Positions 1 to 7,538 are shown, counted from the stretch's first letter. The stretch: 8,599 bases of DNA from Gemmatimonadales bacterium (GCA_013812695.1 JACCSZ010000070.1:1-8599), one strand, 5' to 3'. Notes: generated by a model from the letters alone, not told the origin. Translations and numbers: made by a program.

Positions 1-664
<664 letters not shown>

Positions 665-703
665 GCTCGCTGGCTCCTGGGGGGTGGGTGAAGAAGCATA
701 GTT

Positions 704-743
704 ACGGAGACGGCGGCGTCGCTCCGCCTGTTTCAGTCTCCGT
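704..743 (-). terminator. Hairpin over the rluB stop codon, possible terminator or processing site
   Basis: An outer perfect 8-bp stem (ACGGAGAC/GTCTCCGT; plus positions 704-711 and 736-743) encloses an inner 5-bp GGCGG/CCGCC stem. The rluB stop codon (733-735) lies in the bulged segment. No T-run follows on the minus strand, so it is not a canonical Rho-independent terminator. It may attenuate read-through into moxR or protect the 3' end of the scp-rluB message. Confidence 0.4.
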
Positions 744-1464
744 CCGGTTTCATCCGGATCGCCTTGTAGAGGGCTCCCTCCTCCCGCGGCGTGAGCGGCC
801 GGAAGCGACCCGGCGCCAGGTCGCCCAGTCGCACCGGCCCGTACGACAACCGGGCCAGCCGGTCGACCTTGAGCCCCATGGCCTCCGCCCAGCGCCGCAC
901 GATCCGGTTGCGACCCTCCTCGAGCGCGACGTCGACGATGCTGCGGCCGTCGCTCCCCGGCCGGACGCGGGTCTCGGACGGCACCACCGCCCTGCCGTCG
1001 AGCACGATCTTCTGGTGCACGGCCTGCGCGATCTCGGCGGTCGGGCGGCCGTGGACCAGCGCGGTGTAGCGGCGCGGGATGCGATAGCGCGGGTGCGTGA
1101 GCCGGTGCACCGCCTCGCCGTCGGTCGTGAGCAGCAGCAGACCCGTCGTCATCACGTCGAGCCGGCCGACGTAGGTGAGGCCCGCGGGGTCGGGGATGAA
1201 ATCGAGCACGGTTCGCCGGCCCGCCTCGTCGCTCGCGGTGGTGACGACGCCGAGCGGTTTGTGAAAGGCGAGCCAGCGCCGCTCCTGGAGCTTCACGGCG
1301 CGCCCGCCGACCGTGATCTTCTGGGTCGCGGGATCCACCTTCATGCCCAGCGTCGCCACCTTGCCGTCGACGCGCACCTTGCCGTCCGTGATGAGCAGCT
1401 CCGCGGCCCGGCGCGAGGCGACTCCGGCGCGCGCCAGCGCGCGCTGGAGCCGCATGTCGGTCAC
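733..1464 (-). CDS. rluB: 23S rRNA pseudouridine synthase, RluB/RsuA family
   Basis: Enzyme that isomerises a uridine to pseudouridine in rRNA; by neighbourhood most likely RluB, which acts on helix 80 of 23S rRNA near the peptidyl transferase centre. The 243-residue protein has an N-terminal S4 RNA-binding domain (about residues 4-60) and then the catalytic fold, with FHKPLG (67-72), the active-site motif GRLD followed by TTGLLLLTTDG (catalytic Asp103) and the C-terminal motif EGRNRIVRR (183-191). The GTG start at 1464 overlaps the scpB stop (GTGA), and GAGG lies 7 bases upstream. An ATG three codons later is possible but too far from that site. Adjacency to scpA-scpB is the common bacterial arrangement and favours RluB over RsuA, RluE or RluF, although sequence alone does not exclude those. 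It is probably translated by coupling to scpB. Confidence 0.93.
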   Translation of the reverse strand: MTDMRLQRALARAGVASRRAAELLITDGKVRVDGKVATLGMKVDPATQKITVGGRAVKLQERRWLAFHKPLGVVTTASDEAGRRTVLDFIPDPAGLTYVGRLDVMTTGLLLLTTDGEAVHRLTHPRYRIPRRYTALVHGRPTAEIAQAVHQKIVLDGRAVVPSETRVRPGSDGRSIVDVALEEGRNRIVRRWAEAMGLKVDRLARLSYGPVRLGDLAPGRFRPLTPREEGALYKAIRMKPDGD

Positions 1465-2045
1465 GATTCGGCCTCGACGTAGGCCGCCGCCTCATCGCCG
1501 ACGTCGGGCACGGCGCGATGCGGCTGCAGCGCGATCGTGAGCTCTTCCGATCGCGGCAAGTCGGCGACATCGCGGAGCCCGAGCAGTTCGAGGAACAGCG
1601 CCGCCGTCCCGTACAGCAGCGGTCGGCCGAGGGCGTCACTCCGGCCCACGACCTCGATCAGCCCGCGCTCCTGCAGCGAGCGCAGCACGCCCCCCGCCGA
1701 GACGCCGCGAATCTCCTCGATCTCGGCGCGTCCCACCGGCTGCCGGTACGCGATTACCGCGAGAGTCTCGAGGGCGGCCGCGGTGAGCTTGGGCGCGCGC
1801 ACGGAGAAATGCGCGCGCTCGATGGCGGCGGCGTACATCGGGCGGGTGAGGATCTGGTAGCCGCCGGCCAGCTCGAGCAGCTCGACACCGTGCGGCTCGA
1901 AGTCGTAGTGCTCGCGGAGCTGCTCGAGCGCCACCCGGACGTCGGCGAACGTCGCCTCCGCGTCCAAGGTGGCCAGCTCCTCAGGCGTGAGTGGGCGGGA
2001 GGCGCTGAAGAGCGCCGCTTCAAGCAGCTGGGCGAGCGGAGTCAC
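1461..2045 (-). CDS. scpB: Segregation and condensation protein B
   Basis: Winged-helix (kite) subunit of the SMC-ScpAB condensin, which binds the ScpA kleisin as a dimer and helps compact and segregate the nucleoid. The 194-residue length is normal. The signature block is at residues 87-130, including LAVIAYRQPVGRAEIEEIRG (95-114) and the GVLRSLQERGLI helix (119-130), followed by GRPLLYGTAALFLELLGL (140-157). The acidic, low-complexity tail (about 164-194) is typical and variable. The GTG start at 2045 is nearly forced, since an in-frame TGA lies three codons upstream. It overlaps the 3' end of scpA by 26 bases and has no strong Shine-Dalgarno, so it is likely translated by coupling. The stop overlaps the rluB start. 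Confidence 0.95.
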   Translation of the reverse strand: MTPLAQLLEAALFSASRPLTPEELATLDAEATFADVRVALEQLREHYDFEPHGVELLELAGGYQILTRPMYAAAIERAHFSVRAPKLTAAALETLAVIAYRQPVGRAEIEEIRGVSAGGVLRSLQERGLIEVVGRSDALGRPLLYGTAALFLELLGLRDVADLPRSEELTIALQPHRAVPDVGDEAAAYVEAES

Positions 2046-2766
2046 GGGCGATCACCATCGGCACGAACGCGGCCGGTTGGACGAGTCGAAGCACGCCCCG
2101 CCTGGCCAGCTCGAGCACGGCCAGCAGGGTGGAGAGGACGTCCACGATCGTCGGCCGCGGGCCGAGGGCCTGGAGCCACCCGATCTGCTCGTGCTCGTCG
2201 AGGAGTTGCTCGACGCGGCGGGTGGCGGTTTCGATGTCGAGCGGGCGCGCGATCACGCGATGCAGGACCGGCGTCGGCATGCCGGCAATGACGCGCTCAA
2301 CCGCCTGGAGCATGTCCATCACGTCGAGCGTGAGTGGCACCGCCGGCAGCTCGGGGAGCGGGGGCAGGTAGCCGCGCGCGAACCGCTCCGCCCGGCGTTC
2401 GGCGGCGCGGCCCATCCAGACGGCGATCTCGCGGATCTGTTGGTACTCGAGCAGCCGCCGCACGAGCTCGGCGCGGGGATCCTCCCAGCCGTCCTCCTCG
2501 GTCCGGCGGGGCAGGAGCATCTGCACCTTGAGCCGCAGCAGGCGGCTGGCCATGTCGAGGTAGTCGGCGGCCTGGTCGAGACCGAGCTCGTGGATGGCGC
2601 CGAGAAACTGATCGGCGATGCGGGCGATCGGGATCTCCGCGATCTCGATCCGCTCCTCGCGCAGCAGGTGGAGCAGCAGGTCGAGGGGACCGCTGAACGC
2701 ATCGAACTGGACGACGAATCCGGGCCCGGCGCCGAGGGCGCTGGTGGGCGCTTCGGGGGCGGTCAT
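2020..2766 (-). CDS. scpA: Segregation and condensation protein A (kleisin)
   Basis: Kleisin subunit that bridges the SMC heads in the SMC-ScpAB complex. The protein is 248 residues from the chosen ATG, a usual length. The family N-terminal motif FDAFSGPLDLLLHLL is at residues 21-35 and continues into the SMC-neck-binding helices (AADYLDMASRLLRLKVQMLL, about 66-85). The C-terminal winged helix includes the segment from TIVDVLSTLLAVLELARRG. I chose the ATG at 2766 because it forms an ATGA overlap with the stop of the upstream protease gene. A GTG at 2781 would add five residues and has a G-rich stretch before it, so it cannot be excluded. The gene lies between the M50 protease and scpB in one operon. 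Confidence 0.94.
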   Translation of the reverse strand: MTAPEAPTSALGAGPGFVVQFDAFSGPLDLLLHLLREERIEIAEIPIARIADQFLGAIHELGLDQAADYLDMASRLLRLKVQMLLPRRTEEDGWEDPRAELVRRLLEYQQIREIAVWMGRAAERRAERFARGYLPPLPELPAVPLTLDVMDMLQAVERVIAGMPTPVLHRVIARPLDIETATRRVEQLLDEHEQIGWLQALGPRPTIVDVLSTLLAVLELARRGVLRLVQPAAFVPMVIARDSARPAA

Positions 2767-3461
2767 GAGAAGATGTTCCACCCATCCCCCACGCTGAACG
2801 GCAGGATGAGGCGCAACAGAAAGACCATCCCACCCTTGGCCGGCGTCAGCAGGAAATCGATCGCCGGCCGGAACAGGAACATCAATGCGAACAGCGGCAG
2901 GTAGCCGAACCGCCCAAGGTCCCTATACCACGCCCCGGCCCGAGCGGGCAGGGCATGATAGACCAGGTGCGAGCCGTCGAGCGGCGGCACCGGAATCAGA
3001 TTGAAGAAGCAGAGCACGAGGTTGAGCCAGATGCCGTAGACCATCATCCGCTGCACCGTATCGAACGCCGCCGCCGCTCCAGGCATGCTCCGAGCGACCA
3101 GGCCCACCAGCACGAACAGGATCGCGAACACCAGCGAAAGGAACAGGTTGGTGACCACGCCGGCCGCGGACACGATGATGTCGCCACGACGATAGTTCCG
3201 GAACTTCCGCGAGTTGACCGGCACCGGCTTGGCCCCGCCGAAGGTGAACCTGCCGCCCGAGCCGAACCACAGCAGCGCCGGCAGCAGGAGGCTCATCAAG
3301 GGGTCGATGTGGGGGACCGGATTGAGAGTGACCCGGCCCAGGGTGTAAGCTGTGTCGTCGCCTTGCTGCAGCGCGGTCACGGCATGCGCGTATTCGTGCG
3401 CCACCATCGCGAACACCAGCATCGGGAGCGCGAGGATGAAATCGCTGATCTGGGCTTCCAG
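2763..3461 (-). CDS. Site-2 protease-type M50 membrane metalloprotease
   Basis: Polytopic membrane zinc metalloprotease of the compact M50 (YwhC/Rv1417-like) group, which lacks an inserted PDZ domain. Counting from the proposed start, the zinc-binding HEYAH motif is at residues 22-26 in the first membrane segment, NPVPHIDP at 47-54, and the distal motif NLIPVPPLDGSH is at about 154-165 with Asp162 as the third zinc ligand. Several hydrophobic segments flank these motifs, so it looks intact. The start is unusual. The open frame extends to TTG codons at 3509 and 3515, but these lie within a minus-strand promoter (-35 at 3515-3520, -10 at 3492-3497). The best-placed site downstream of that promoter is CTG at 3461 with ACAGGA 8 bases upstream, which also gives the N-terminal length usual in the family. 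It is the first gene of the scp operon. Substrate unknown. Confidence 0.9.
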   Translation of the reverse strand: MEAQISDFILALPMLVFAMVAHEYAHAVTALQQGDDTAYTLGRVTLNPVPHIDPLMSLLLPALLWFGSGGRFTFGGAKPVPVNSRKFRNYRRGDIIVSAAGVVTNLFLSLVFAILFVLVGLVARSMPGAAAAFDTVQRMMVYGIWLNLVLCFFNLIPVPPLDGSHLVYHALPARAGAWYRDLGRFGYLPLFALMFLFRPAIDFLLTPAKGGMVFLLRLILPFSVGDGWNIFS

Positions 3462-3491
3462 GGGTGTGGTCCTGTCGGTCGGGGTCGCGGA

Positions 3492-3520
3492 ACAGTAAGC
3501 TGCGGTCAAGCCCAAGTCAA
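3492..3520 (-). promoter_or_regulatory. Promoter of the M50-scpA-scpB-rluB operon
   Basis: Minus-strand -35 TTGACT (3515-3520) and -10 TACTGT (3492-3497) are separated by exactly 17 bases. The -35 matches the sigma-70 consensus at five of six bases; the -10 is weaker. The predicted transcription start is near 3485, giving a short leader before the proposed CTG start at 3461. It is divergent from the rpsT promoter. Confidence 0.6.
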
Positions 3521-3533
3521 AGCATCGTGGCGC

Positions 3534-3562
3534 TTGACCTTGCGAGGGTCGACCTCTATGTT
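3534..3562 (+). promoter_or_regulatory. Promoter of rpsT
   Basis: Plus-strand -35 TTGACC (3534-3539) and -10 TATGTT (3557-3562) are separated by 17 bases. The predicted start near 3569 gives a leader of about 58 bases before the rpsT GTG. The palindrome GGTCGACC (3547-3554) lies in the spacer just upstream of the -10. The -35 elements of this and the divergent promoter are 13 bases apart. Confidence 0.7.
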
Positions 3563-3626
3563 TCCGCGCTGGTCGTTCGTCGCGTTGTCCCCCGTGTTCT
3601 CCTTAAGAGCCTTGTCCGAGGTTGTC

Positions 3627-3887
3627 GTGCCGCGAATCAAGTCCGCCAAGAAGCGTATGCGTCAGGGGAAGACCCACGCGACGCTCAACCGCACCCACCG
3701 CAGCCAGCTCCGCTCCGCCATCAAGCGGGTGCGCGCCGCCACGGGTGCGGATGCGCAGACCAGCTACGACCAGGCCGTGCAGCTCATCGACCGCGCCGGG
3801 CGCAAACGGCTGATTCACCCCAATGCGGCGGCGCGTCAGAAGAGCCGGCTGGCCAAACTGGTGACCGCCGCCGCCAGCAAGAAGTAA
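3627..3887 (+). CDS. rpsT: 30S ribosomal protein S20
   Basis: Small-subunit ribosomal protein that binds 16S rRNA early in 30S assembly. The 86-residue length matches the family (about 87). It is highly basic with typical features: N-terminal PRIKSAKKRMRQ (residues 2-13), the long helical R/K-rich region, and the C-terminal IHPNAAARQKSRLAKL (63-78). The start is GTG at 3627 with GAGG 5 bases upstream; other N-terminal positions would add sequence foreign to S20. The frame is open far upstream, but that region is antisense to the protease gene and contains the rpsT promoter. The gene is monocistronic, with its own promoter and terminator. Non-ATG starts on rpsT are known elsewhere (Escherichia coli uses TTG and autoregulates translation); whether that applies here is inference. 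Confidence 0.96.
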   Translation: MPRIKSAKKRMRQGKTHATLNRTHRSQLRSAIKRVRAATGADAQTSYDQAVQLIDRAGRKRLIHPNAAARQKSRLAKLVTAAASKK

Positions 3888-3909
3888 CGCAGCCCAGCCT
3901 GGTCACACG

Positions 3910-3943
3910 CAGGGCTCCGCGGTCGCGGAGCCCTGTTTCGTTT
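3910..3943 (+). terminator. Rho-independent terminator of rpsT
   Basis: Perfect 11-bp GC-rich stem CAGGGCTCCGC/GCGGAGCCCTG (3910-3920 and 3925-3935) with a GGTC loop, followed by TTTCGTTT (3936-3943). It sits 22 bases after the rpsT stop and 11 bases before the convergent zinc-ribbon gene ends. There is no T-run in the minus direction, so it should act mainly on plus-strand transcripts. Confidence 0.9.
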
Positions 3944-3954
3944 GAGAGGTGACG

Positions 3955-4875
3955 CTACAGCCCGGCCAGCTCGGCGCCGCAGCGCTCGCAGTACCACTCC
4001 GTCGGCCGGTTCAGCGTTCCGCACTCACCGCACTTGAGCGTCTTGGCCACACCGGCCGCGCCCGGCTTCCCTGGCGGGGGGGCATGTCCCGTCGTCGCCG
4101 GGGCGTCGGACATCCGGGTCACGGAACTTCCCGACGGTCCGGGATTGCTGGCACGCCGGGCCTGTGCGGCGGCCGGCGCCGGGACCGGCCTGCGTTCCTC
4201 CTCGGGCGCCACCGATTTCAGGAACGCGAGCTCGTCGCCCGGGGGACCATGGGTGATCTCCGGCTCACGGGCCGGACTCGGTGCGGCTGCCGGCTTGGGG
4301 GCGGGCCTGGGAGGCGGGGGGGCCGGTGCCTCCATCACGGGCTCCGGCTCCGGCTCCGGTTCCGGCACATAGGCGATCGCTATCGGCGGAGGAGCGGCCG
4401 GCGCAGGAGCGGCCGGCGGCGGTACCGCCGCCTTTGGCGGCCCGCCGATCAGCCCCTGCACCTCCGAGAGCCGCGCGATCTCGTTACCCACGGCGCGCAG
4501 CTCACCCCGGAGCTGGCCAAGGCGCTCGCCACTTTGGTCGCTGATCCGGCGCCAGTCGTCTTCCGTGTACTCTCCGACCGCGTGCCGCACCTCCGCCTCC
4601 GCCAGTTCCTCCTCGGCGCCCCGCCGGTTCTGGTCGAGGCCGGCCTGCGTTCCCTTGTGGCGGTCGAGCTCCTCGGCGATGGTCGTGGCGTGACCGCGCA
4701 GCTCTTCGATGACGCCGCGGAGCCGGCCCTCGTAGTCACTGCGCACCTTGGCGCGCACCGCCGGGGGCGCCTTGTCGCCGGCCGAGTCGAGCCGGGCGAG
4801 CCACCCCTCGAACTGCGCGCGCTGCTGCAGGAGCGCTTCGATCGTCGTGTCAGTATCCAGCGTCCCTTTGGCCAT
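3955..4875 (-). CDS. Coiled-coil protein with Pro/Ala-rich linker and C-terminal zinc ribbon
   Basis: Function not recognised. Three parts are visible in 306 residues. Residues about 7-141 are charged, heptad-like and helical, probably a coiled coil, and contain one WRRISDQSGERL segment. Residues about 146-275 are a disordered linker rich in Pro, Ala and Glu, including a PEPEPEPEP tract (171-179). The C-terminus (281-302) is a zinc ribbon with Cys282, Cys285, Cys296 and Cys299 in CxxC-x10-CxxC spacing, the 'CGxCG...YCxxCG' treble-clef style seen in many bacterial scaffold or adaptor proteins. There is no signal peptide or membrane segment. The ATG start at 4875 follows a purine-rich GAGAGGAAGAG. 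It begins 48 bases after the truncated aldolase frame on the same strand, so it may be the last gene of the pyr transcript. No role in pyrimidine synthesis can be inferred from sequence. Confidence 0.85.
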   Translation of the reverse strand: MAKGTLDTDTTIEALLQQRAQFEGWLARLDSAGDKAPPAVRAKVRSDYEGRLRGVIEELRGHATTIAEELDRHKGTQAGLDQNRRGAEEELAEAEVRHAVGEYTEDDWRRISDQSGERLGQLRGELRAVGNEIARLSEVQGLIGGPPKAAVPPPAAPAPAAPPPIAIAYVPEPEPEPEPVMEAPAPPPPRPAPKPAAAPSPAREPEITHGPPGDELAFLKSVAPEEERRPVPAPAAAQARRASNPGPSGSSVTRMSDAPATTGHAPPPGKPGAAGVAKTLKCGECGTLNRPTEWYCERCGAELAGL

Positions 4876-4923
4876 GACGGGCTCTTCCTCTCAGCCGATC
4901 GAGGTCGTGCATCGGGTCGGGGG

Positions 4924-5280
4924 TCAGATCTCCGGCAAGACGTTCGCGGGGATGCCCTCGCCCGGCACTGAGAATGCGGTGGCGACGGGCGGGTGCGCTT
5001 GCACGACCGCGCCGCAGTCGCGCCGGCACCCATAGATCCGAAGATGCAAATCTAATTCGGTCGCCGCCTGCCGGGAGCCGTCCAGGTGAGTTCCGTCGAG
5101 GCCTACTTTGACCAGGTCTTCAGGCCCAAGATCCACCTGGAGGGGCCCACGCGGCGTGACGAGCAGGCGGTCCGGCCGGTGACGGACCGAGACGTTCCCG
5201 TCCTGGCCGGCAATCAACCCGGCCTGCCAGAGGCGGCGGCAGCACAACAGGATCGCGCGGGCGGCTTGGGAGCGGTGCAT
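4924..5280 (-). pseudogene. Truncated class II aldolase/adducin-family frame, N-terminal half only
   Basis: This 118-residue frame matches the N-terminal half of class II aldolase/adducin proteins (about 200-250 residues; the FucA/AraD/MtnB fold). Visible motifs are the substrate-phosphate motif GNVS (28-31), TPRG (42-45), the catalytic Glu in TELDLHLRIY (Glu75) and the end of the metal motif in VVQAHPP (92-98). Two defects stand out. The first histidine of the usual HxH zinc pair is Gln94 (codon CAA), leaving only His96. The frame also ends at LPEI, where family members continue for roughly another 100 residues with the third zinc histidine. Neither alternative frame after the stop resembles the missing part, so this looks like a deletion, not a single frameshift. 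The ATG at 5280 is chosen; a TTG at 5292 overlapping the pyrC stop is an alternative. It is probably a decaying gene; a non-catalytic small protein remains possible. Confidence 0.7.
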
Positions 5281-5288
5281 GCGGTGGG

Positions 5289-6581
5289 TCAACCGGCGCG
5301 TCGGAACACCACCTGCCCGCGCACGATGGTGACGTCGGCGCGGCCGCGGAGGTGCCGACCGCCGAACGGCGTGTTGCGGCTCTTCGAATAGAAGGCCATC
5401 GGATCGACCGTCCATGGCACATCAGGATCGATGATCACGACATCGCCCGCCGAGCCGGGCGCCAGCGTCCCGCCCGGCAGCCGGAAGATCTTGGCGGGCA
5501 TCGTGCTCATCCGGGCCACGAGGGTAGGAAGATCGAGCAGTCCGCCGTGAACCAGCTCCGTTAGTCCCAGTCCCAGGGCCGTCTCGAGGCCGATGATGCC
5601 ATTCGGCGCGTCGTCGAATTCGCGCTCCTTGGCATCGTAGTGGTGCGGCGCGTGATCGGTGCAGATGACGTCGATCGTGCCGTCGCGCAGTCCCTGGCGG
5701 ATGGCCTCCCGATCCTCGGGCTCCCGAAGCGGCGGATTCATCTTGGCGTTGGTGTTGTACCCCTCCGCCGCCTCGTGCGTGAGCGTGAAGTGGTGCGGAC
5801 ACGCCTCGGCCGTGACCCTGAGCCCCTTGTCCTTGGCTCGGCGGATCAGCTCCACCGAGCCGCGCGTCGACATGTGGCAGAGGTGGACGTGGCCACCGGT
5901 CAGCTCGGCGAGCACGATGTCGCGCGCCACCATGATCTCTTCCGCGGCCGCCGGCACGCCTTTCAGTCCCAGTCGGGTCGAGACGAGTCCCTCGTGCATT
6001 GCCCCGCCCGCGGCGAGCGTCGGGTCCTCGCAGTGGTCGGCGACGGGAATGCCGAACGTGCGCGCGTATTCGAGCGCCGTGCGCATGAGGTGGCTCGACA
6101 CCACCGGCTTGCCGTCGTCGCTCACCGCGACCGCACCGGCGCCGACCAGCTCGCCGAATTCGGCGAGTTGCTGCCCCTGCTGACCGAGCGAGATGGCGCC
6201 GATCGGATACACGCGCGCCTTGCCCGCGCGCTGCGCCTGGCTGACGATGAACCCGACCGCCGCCTGGTTATCGGTGACCGGATCGGTGTTGGGCATCGCG
6301 CACACCGCCGAGAAGCCGCCGGCCGCGGCGGCCATCGCGCCGGTGGCGACGGTTTCCACATCCTCCTGACCCGGTTCGCGCAGGTGCACGTGCAGATCGA
6401 TCAGGCCCGGTGCCACCACCCTCCCCGCCGCCTCGATGATCTCGGCGTCGTCGGGCCGGCCCAGGCCTGGACCCTGCGCCTCGATCTTCCCATTCCGCAG
6501 CAGCAGGTCGCCGGTCGCGTCGGTGCCGCGTGACGGATCGATGACCCGTCCGCCCCGGATGAAGATCGGGCGCATCGTCAT
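5289..6581 (-). CDS. pyrC: Dihydroorotase, type I (multifunctional-type)
   Basis: Cytoplasmic amidohydrolase that cyclises N-carbamoyl-aspartate to dihydroorotate, step three of de novo UMP synthesis. The 430-residue length is normal for the type I group (Aquifex, Bacillus). Metal and active-site motifs are intact: DLHVHLREPG (62-71, ligands His64 and His66), SDDG with the bridging Asp (154-157), ADHCED (His183), HLCHMST (His236) and CTDHAPH (Asp309). The substrate region NAKMNPPLR (278-286) is also present. It is therefore an active enzyme, not the inactive PyrC' paralogue found beside some ATCases. ATG at 6581 overlaps the pyrB stop (ATGA); an ATG two codons later is a minor alternative. 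Coupled translation with pyrB fits the known tendency of type I dihydroorotases to associate with ATCase. The stop is overlapped by the possible TTG start of the aldolase remnant. Confidence 0.97.
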   Translation of the reverse strand: MTMRPIFIRGGRVIDPSRGTDATGDLLLRNGKIEAQGPGLGRPDDAEIIEAAGRVVAPGLIDLHVHLREPGQEDVETVATGAMAAAAGGFSAVCAMPNTDPVTDNQAAVGFIVSQAQRAGKARVYPIGAISLGQQGQQLAEFGELVGAGAVAVSDDGKPVVSSHLMRTALEYARTFGIPVADHCEDPTLAAGGAMHEGLVSTRLGLKGVPAAAEEIMVARDIVLAELTGGHVHLCHMSTRGSVELIRRAKDKGLRVTAEACPHHFTLTHEAAEGYNTNAKMNPPLREPEDREAIRQGLRDGTIDVICTDHAPHHYDAKEREFDDAPNGIIGLETALGLGLTELVHGGLLDLPTLVARMSTMPAKIFRLPGGTLAPGSAGDVVIIDPDVPWTVDPMAFYSKSRNTPFGGRHLRGRADVTIVRGQVVFRRAG

Positions 6582-7537
6582 TCCGCGCCGCCGGCCTGGT
6601 GCGCCCAGTCGGGCGAGCCGCCGGCCAGCAGGTAGAGCACCGCCATACGGATGGCGACGCCGTTGGTCACCTGCGGGAGAATCACGCTATGCGGGCCATC
6701 CGCGACGTCGCTGTCGATCTCGACGCCGCGGTTCATCGGGCCCGGGTGCAGGATCAGCAGGTCCTTGGGCGCCTTGGCCAGCCGGTCGCTCGTGACCCCA
6801 AACACCCGGTTGTACTCCCGGAGCGACGGCAGAAAGCCGCCTTGCATGCGCTCGAGCTGCAACCGGAGCACGTTGAGCGCGTCCGCCCACTGAATCGCAT
6901 CCTCGATCCGCGGCAGGACCGTGACGCCGAGCTCGTGCACGTTCCGCGGCAGCAGGCTGGCCGGCCCGCACACGCCGACTTCGGCGCCCAGCTTCAGCAG
7001 TCCCCAGATGTTGCTCCGGGCCACCCGGCTGTGCAGGATGTCGCCGCAGATGGCGACCTTGAGGCCCTCGATCCGCTTGAATCGGTCCCTGAGCGTGAGC
7101 ATGTCGAGCAGGCCCTGGGTCGGGTGCTCGTGCTTGCCGTCACCCGCATTGATGACGTTGCTCCGGATGCGTTGGCCGAGGAACTGCGCCGCGCCCGACG
7201 CGCCGTGCCGGATGACGACCATGTCGATGCGCATGGCTTCGAGGTTCCGCGCGGTGTCCACCAGGGTCTCGCCCTTGGATACCGACGAGCCGGCACTCGC
7301 CACGTTCACCGTGTCCGCGCTCAAACGCTTCTCGGCGAATTCGAACGAGATCCGCGTCCGGGTGGACGCCTCGAAGAACAAGTTGACGATCGTCTTGCCG
7401 CGGAGCGCCGGCACCTTCTTGATCGGCCGCTCGCTCACTTCCTTGAACGGTTCCGCGGTATCGAGGATCAGCCGGATCTGCTCGGCGCTGAGGGGTTCGA
7501 GCCCGACCAGATCCTTCCCCAAACTCAACGGACTCAC
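6578..7537 (-). CDS. pyrB: Aspartate carbamoyltransferase catalytic chain
   Basis: Condenses carbamoyl phosphate with aspartate to give N-carbamoyl-aspartate, the committed step of pyrimidine synthesis. The protein is 319 residues, full length. The carbamoyl-phosphate loop STRTR is at residues 58-62, the mobile-loop lysine in SKGE is Lys88, the HPTQ motif is at 138-141, Arg171 lies in HSRVARSN, and the aspartate-domain motif HPGPMNRG is at 264-271. No pyrI regulatory chain is visible in the window. The GTG start at 7537 leaves a single base after the pyrR stop, so translation is probably coupled; the Shine-Dalgarno is weak. TTG codons at 7528 and 7522 are less likely starts. The gene sits in the order pyrR-pyrB-pyrC, with product and next-step enzyme adjacent. 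Confidence 0.97.
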   Translation of the reverse strand: MSPLSLGKDLVGLEPLSAEQIRLILDTAEPFKEVSERPIKKVPALRGKTIVNLFFEASTRTRISFEFAEKRLSADTVNVASAGSSVSKGETLVDTARNLEAMRIDMVVIRHGASGAAQFLGQRIRSNVINAGDGKHEHPTQGLLDMLTLRDRFKRIEGLKVAICGDILHSRVARSNIWGLLKLGAEVGVCGPASLLPRNVHELGVTVLPRIEDAIQWADALNVLRLQLERMQGGFLPSLREYNRVFGVTSDRLAKAPKDLLILHPGPMNRGVEIDSDVADGPHSVILPQVTNGVAIRMAVLYLLAGGSPDWAHQAGGAE

Positions 7538-7538
7538 C

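Noticed and set aside
2955..3626. Long plus-strand frame that runs in frame into rpsT, which would give S20 a 224-residue N-terminal extension
   Set aside because: It is antisense to the protease gene, whose motifs are intact, and spans the rpsT promoter. The S20 family begins at the GTG, where there is a good Shine-Dalgarno. GC-rich DNA leaves antisense frames open.
4340..4418. Short tandem repeats (a 6-base GGCTCC unit and a 15-base unit repeated twice)
   Set aside because: These encode the PEPEPEPEP and PAAPAPAAP parts of the linker. They are explained by repetitive protein sequence, not by a mobile or CRISPR repeat.
4415..4432. 18-bp perfect palindrome GGCGGCGGTACCGCCGCC
   Set aside because: It lies within the low-complexity Pro/Ala codons of the zinc-ribbon protein linker, where GGC/GCC runs produce palindromes without a regulatory role.
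4876..4923. Search for the missing C-terminal half of the aldolase by frameshift
   Set aside because: Neither other frame after the stop resembles the family, and only 48 bases remain before the next gene, far less than the roughly 300 needed.
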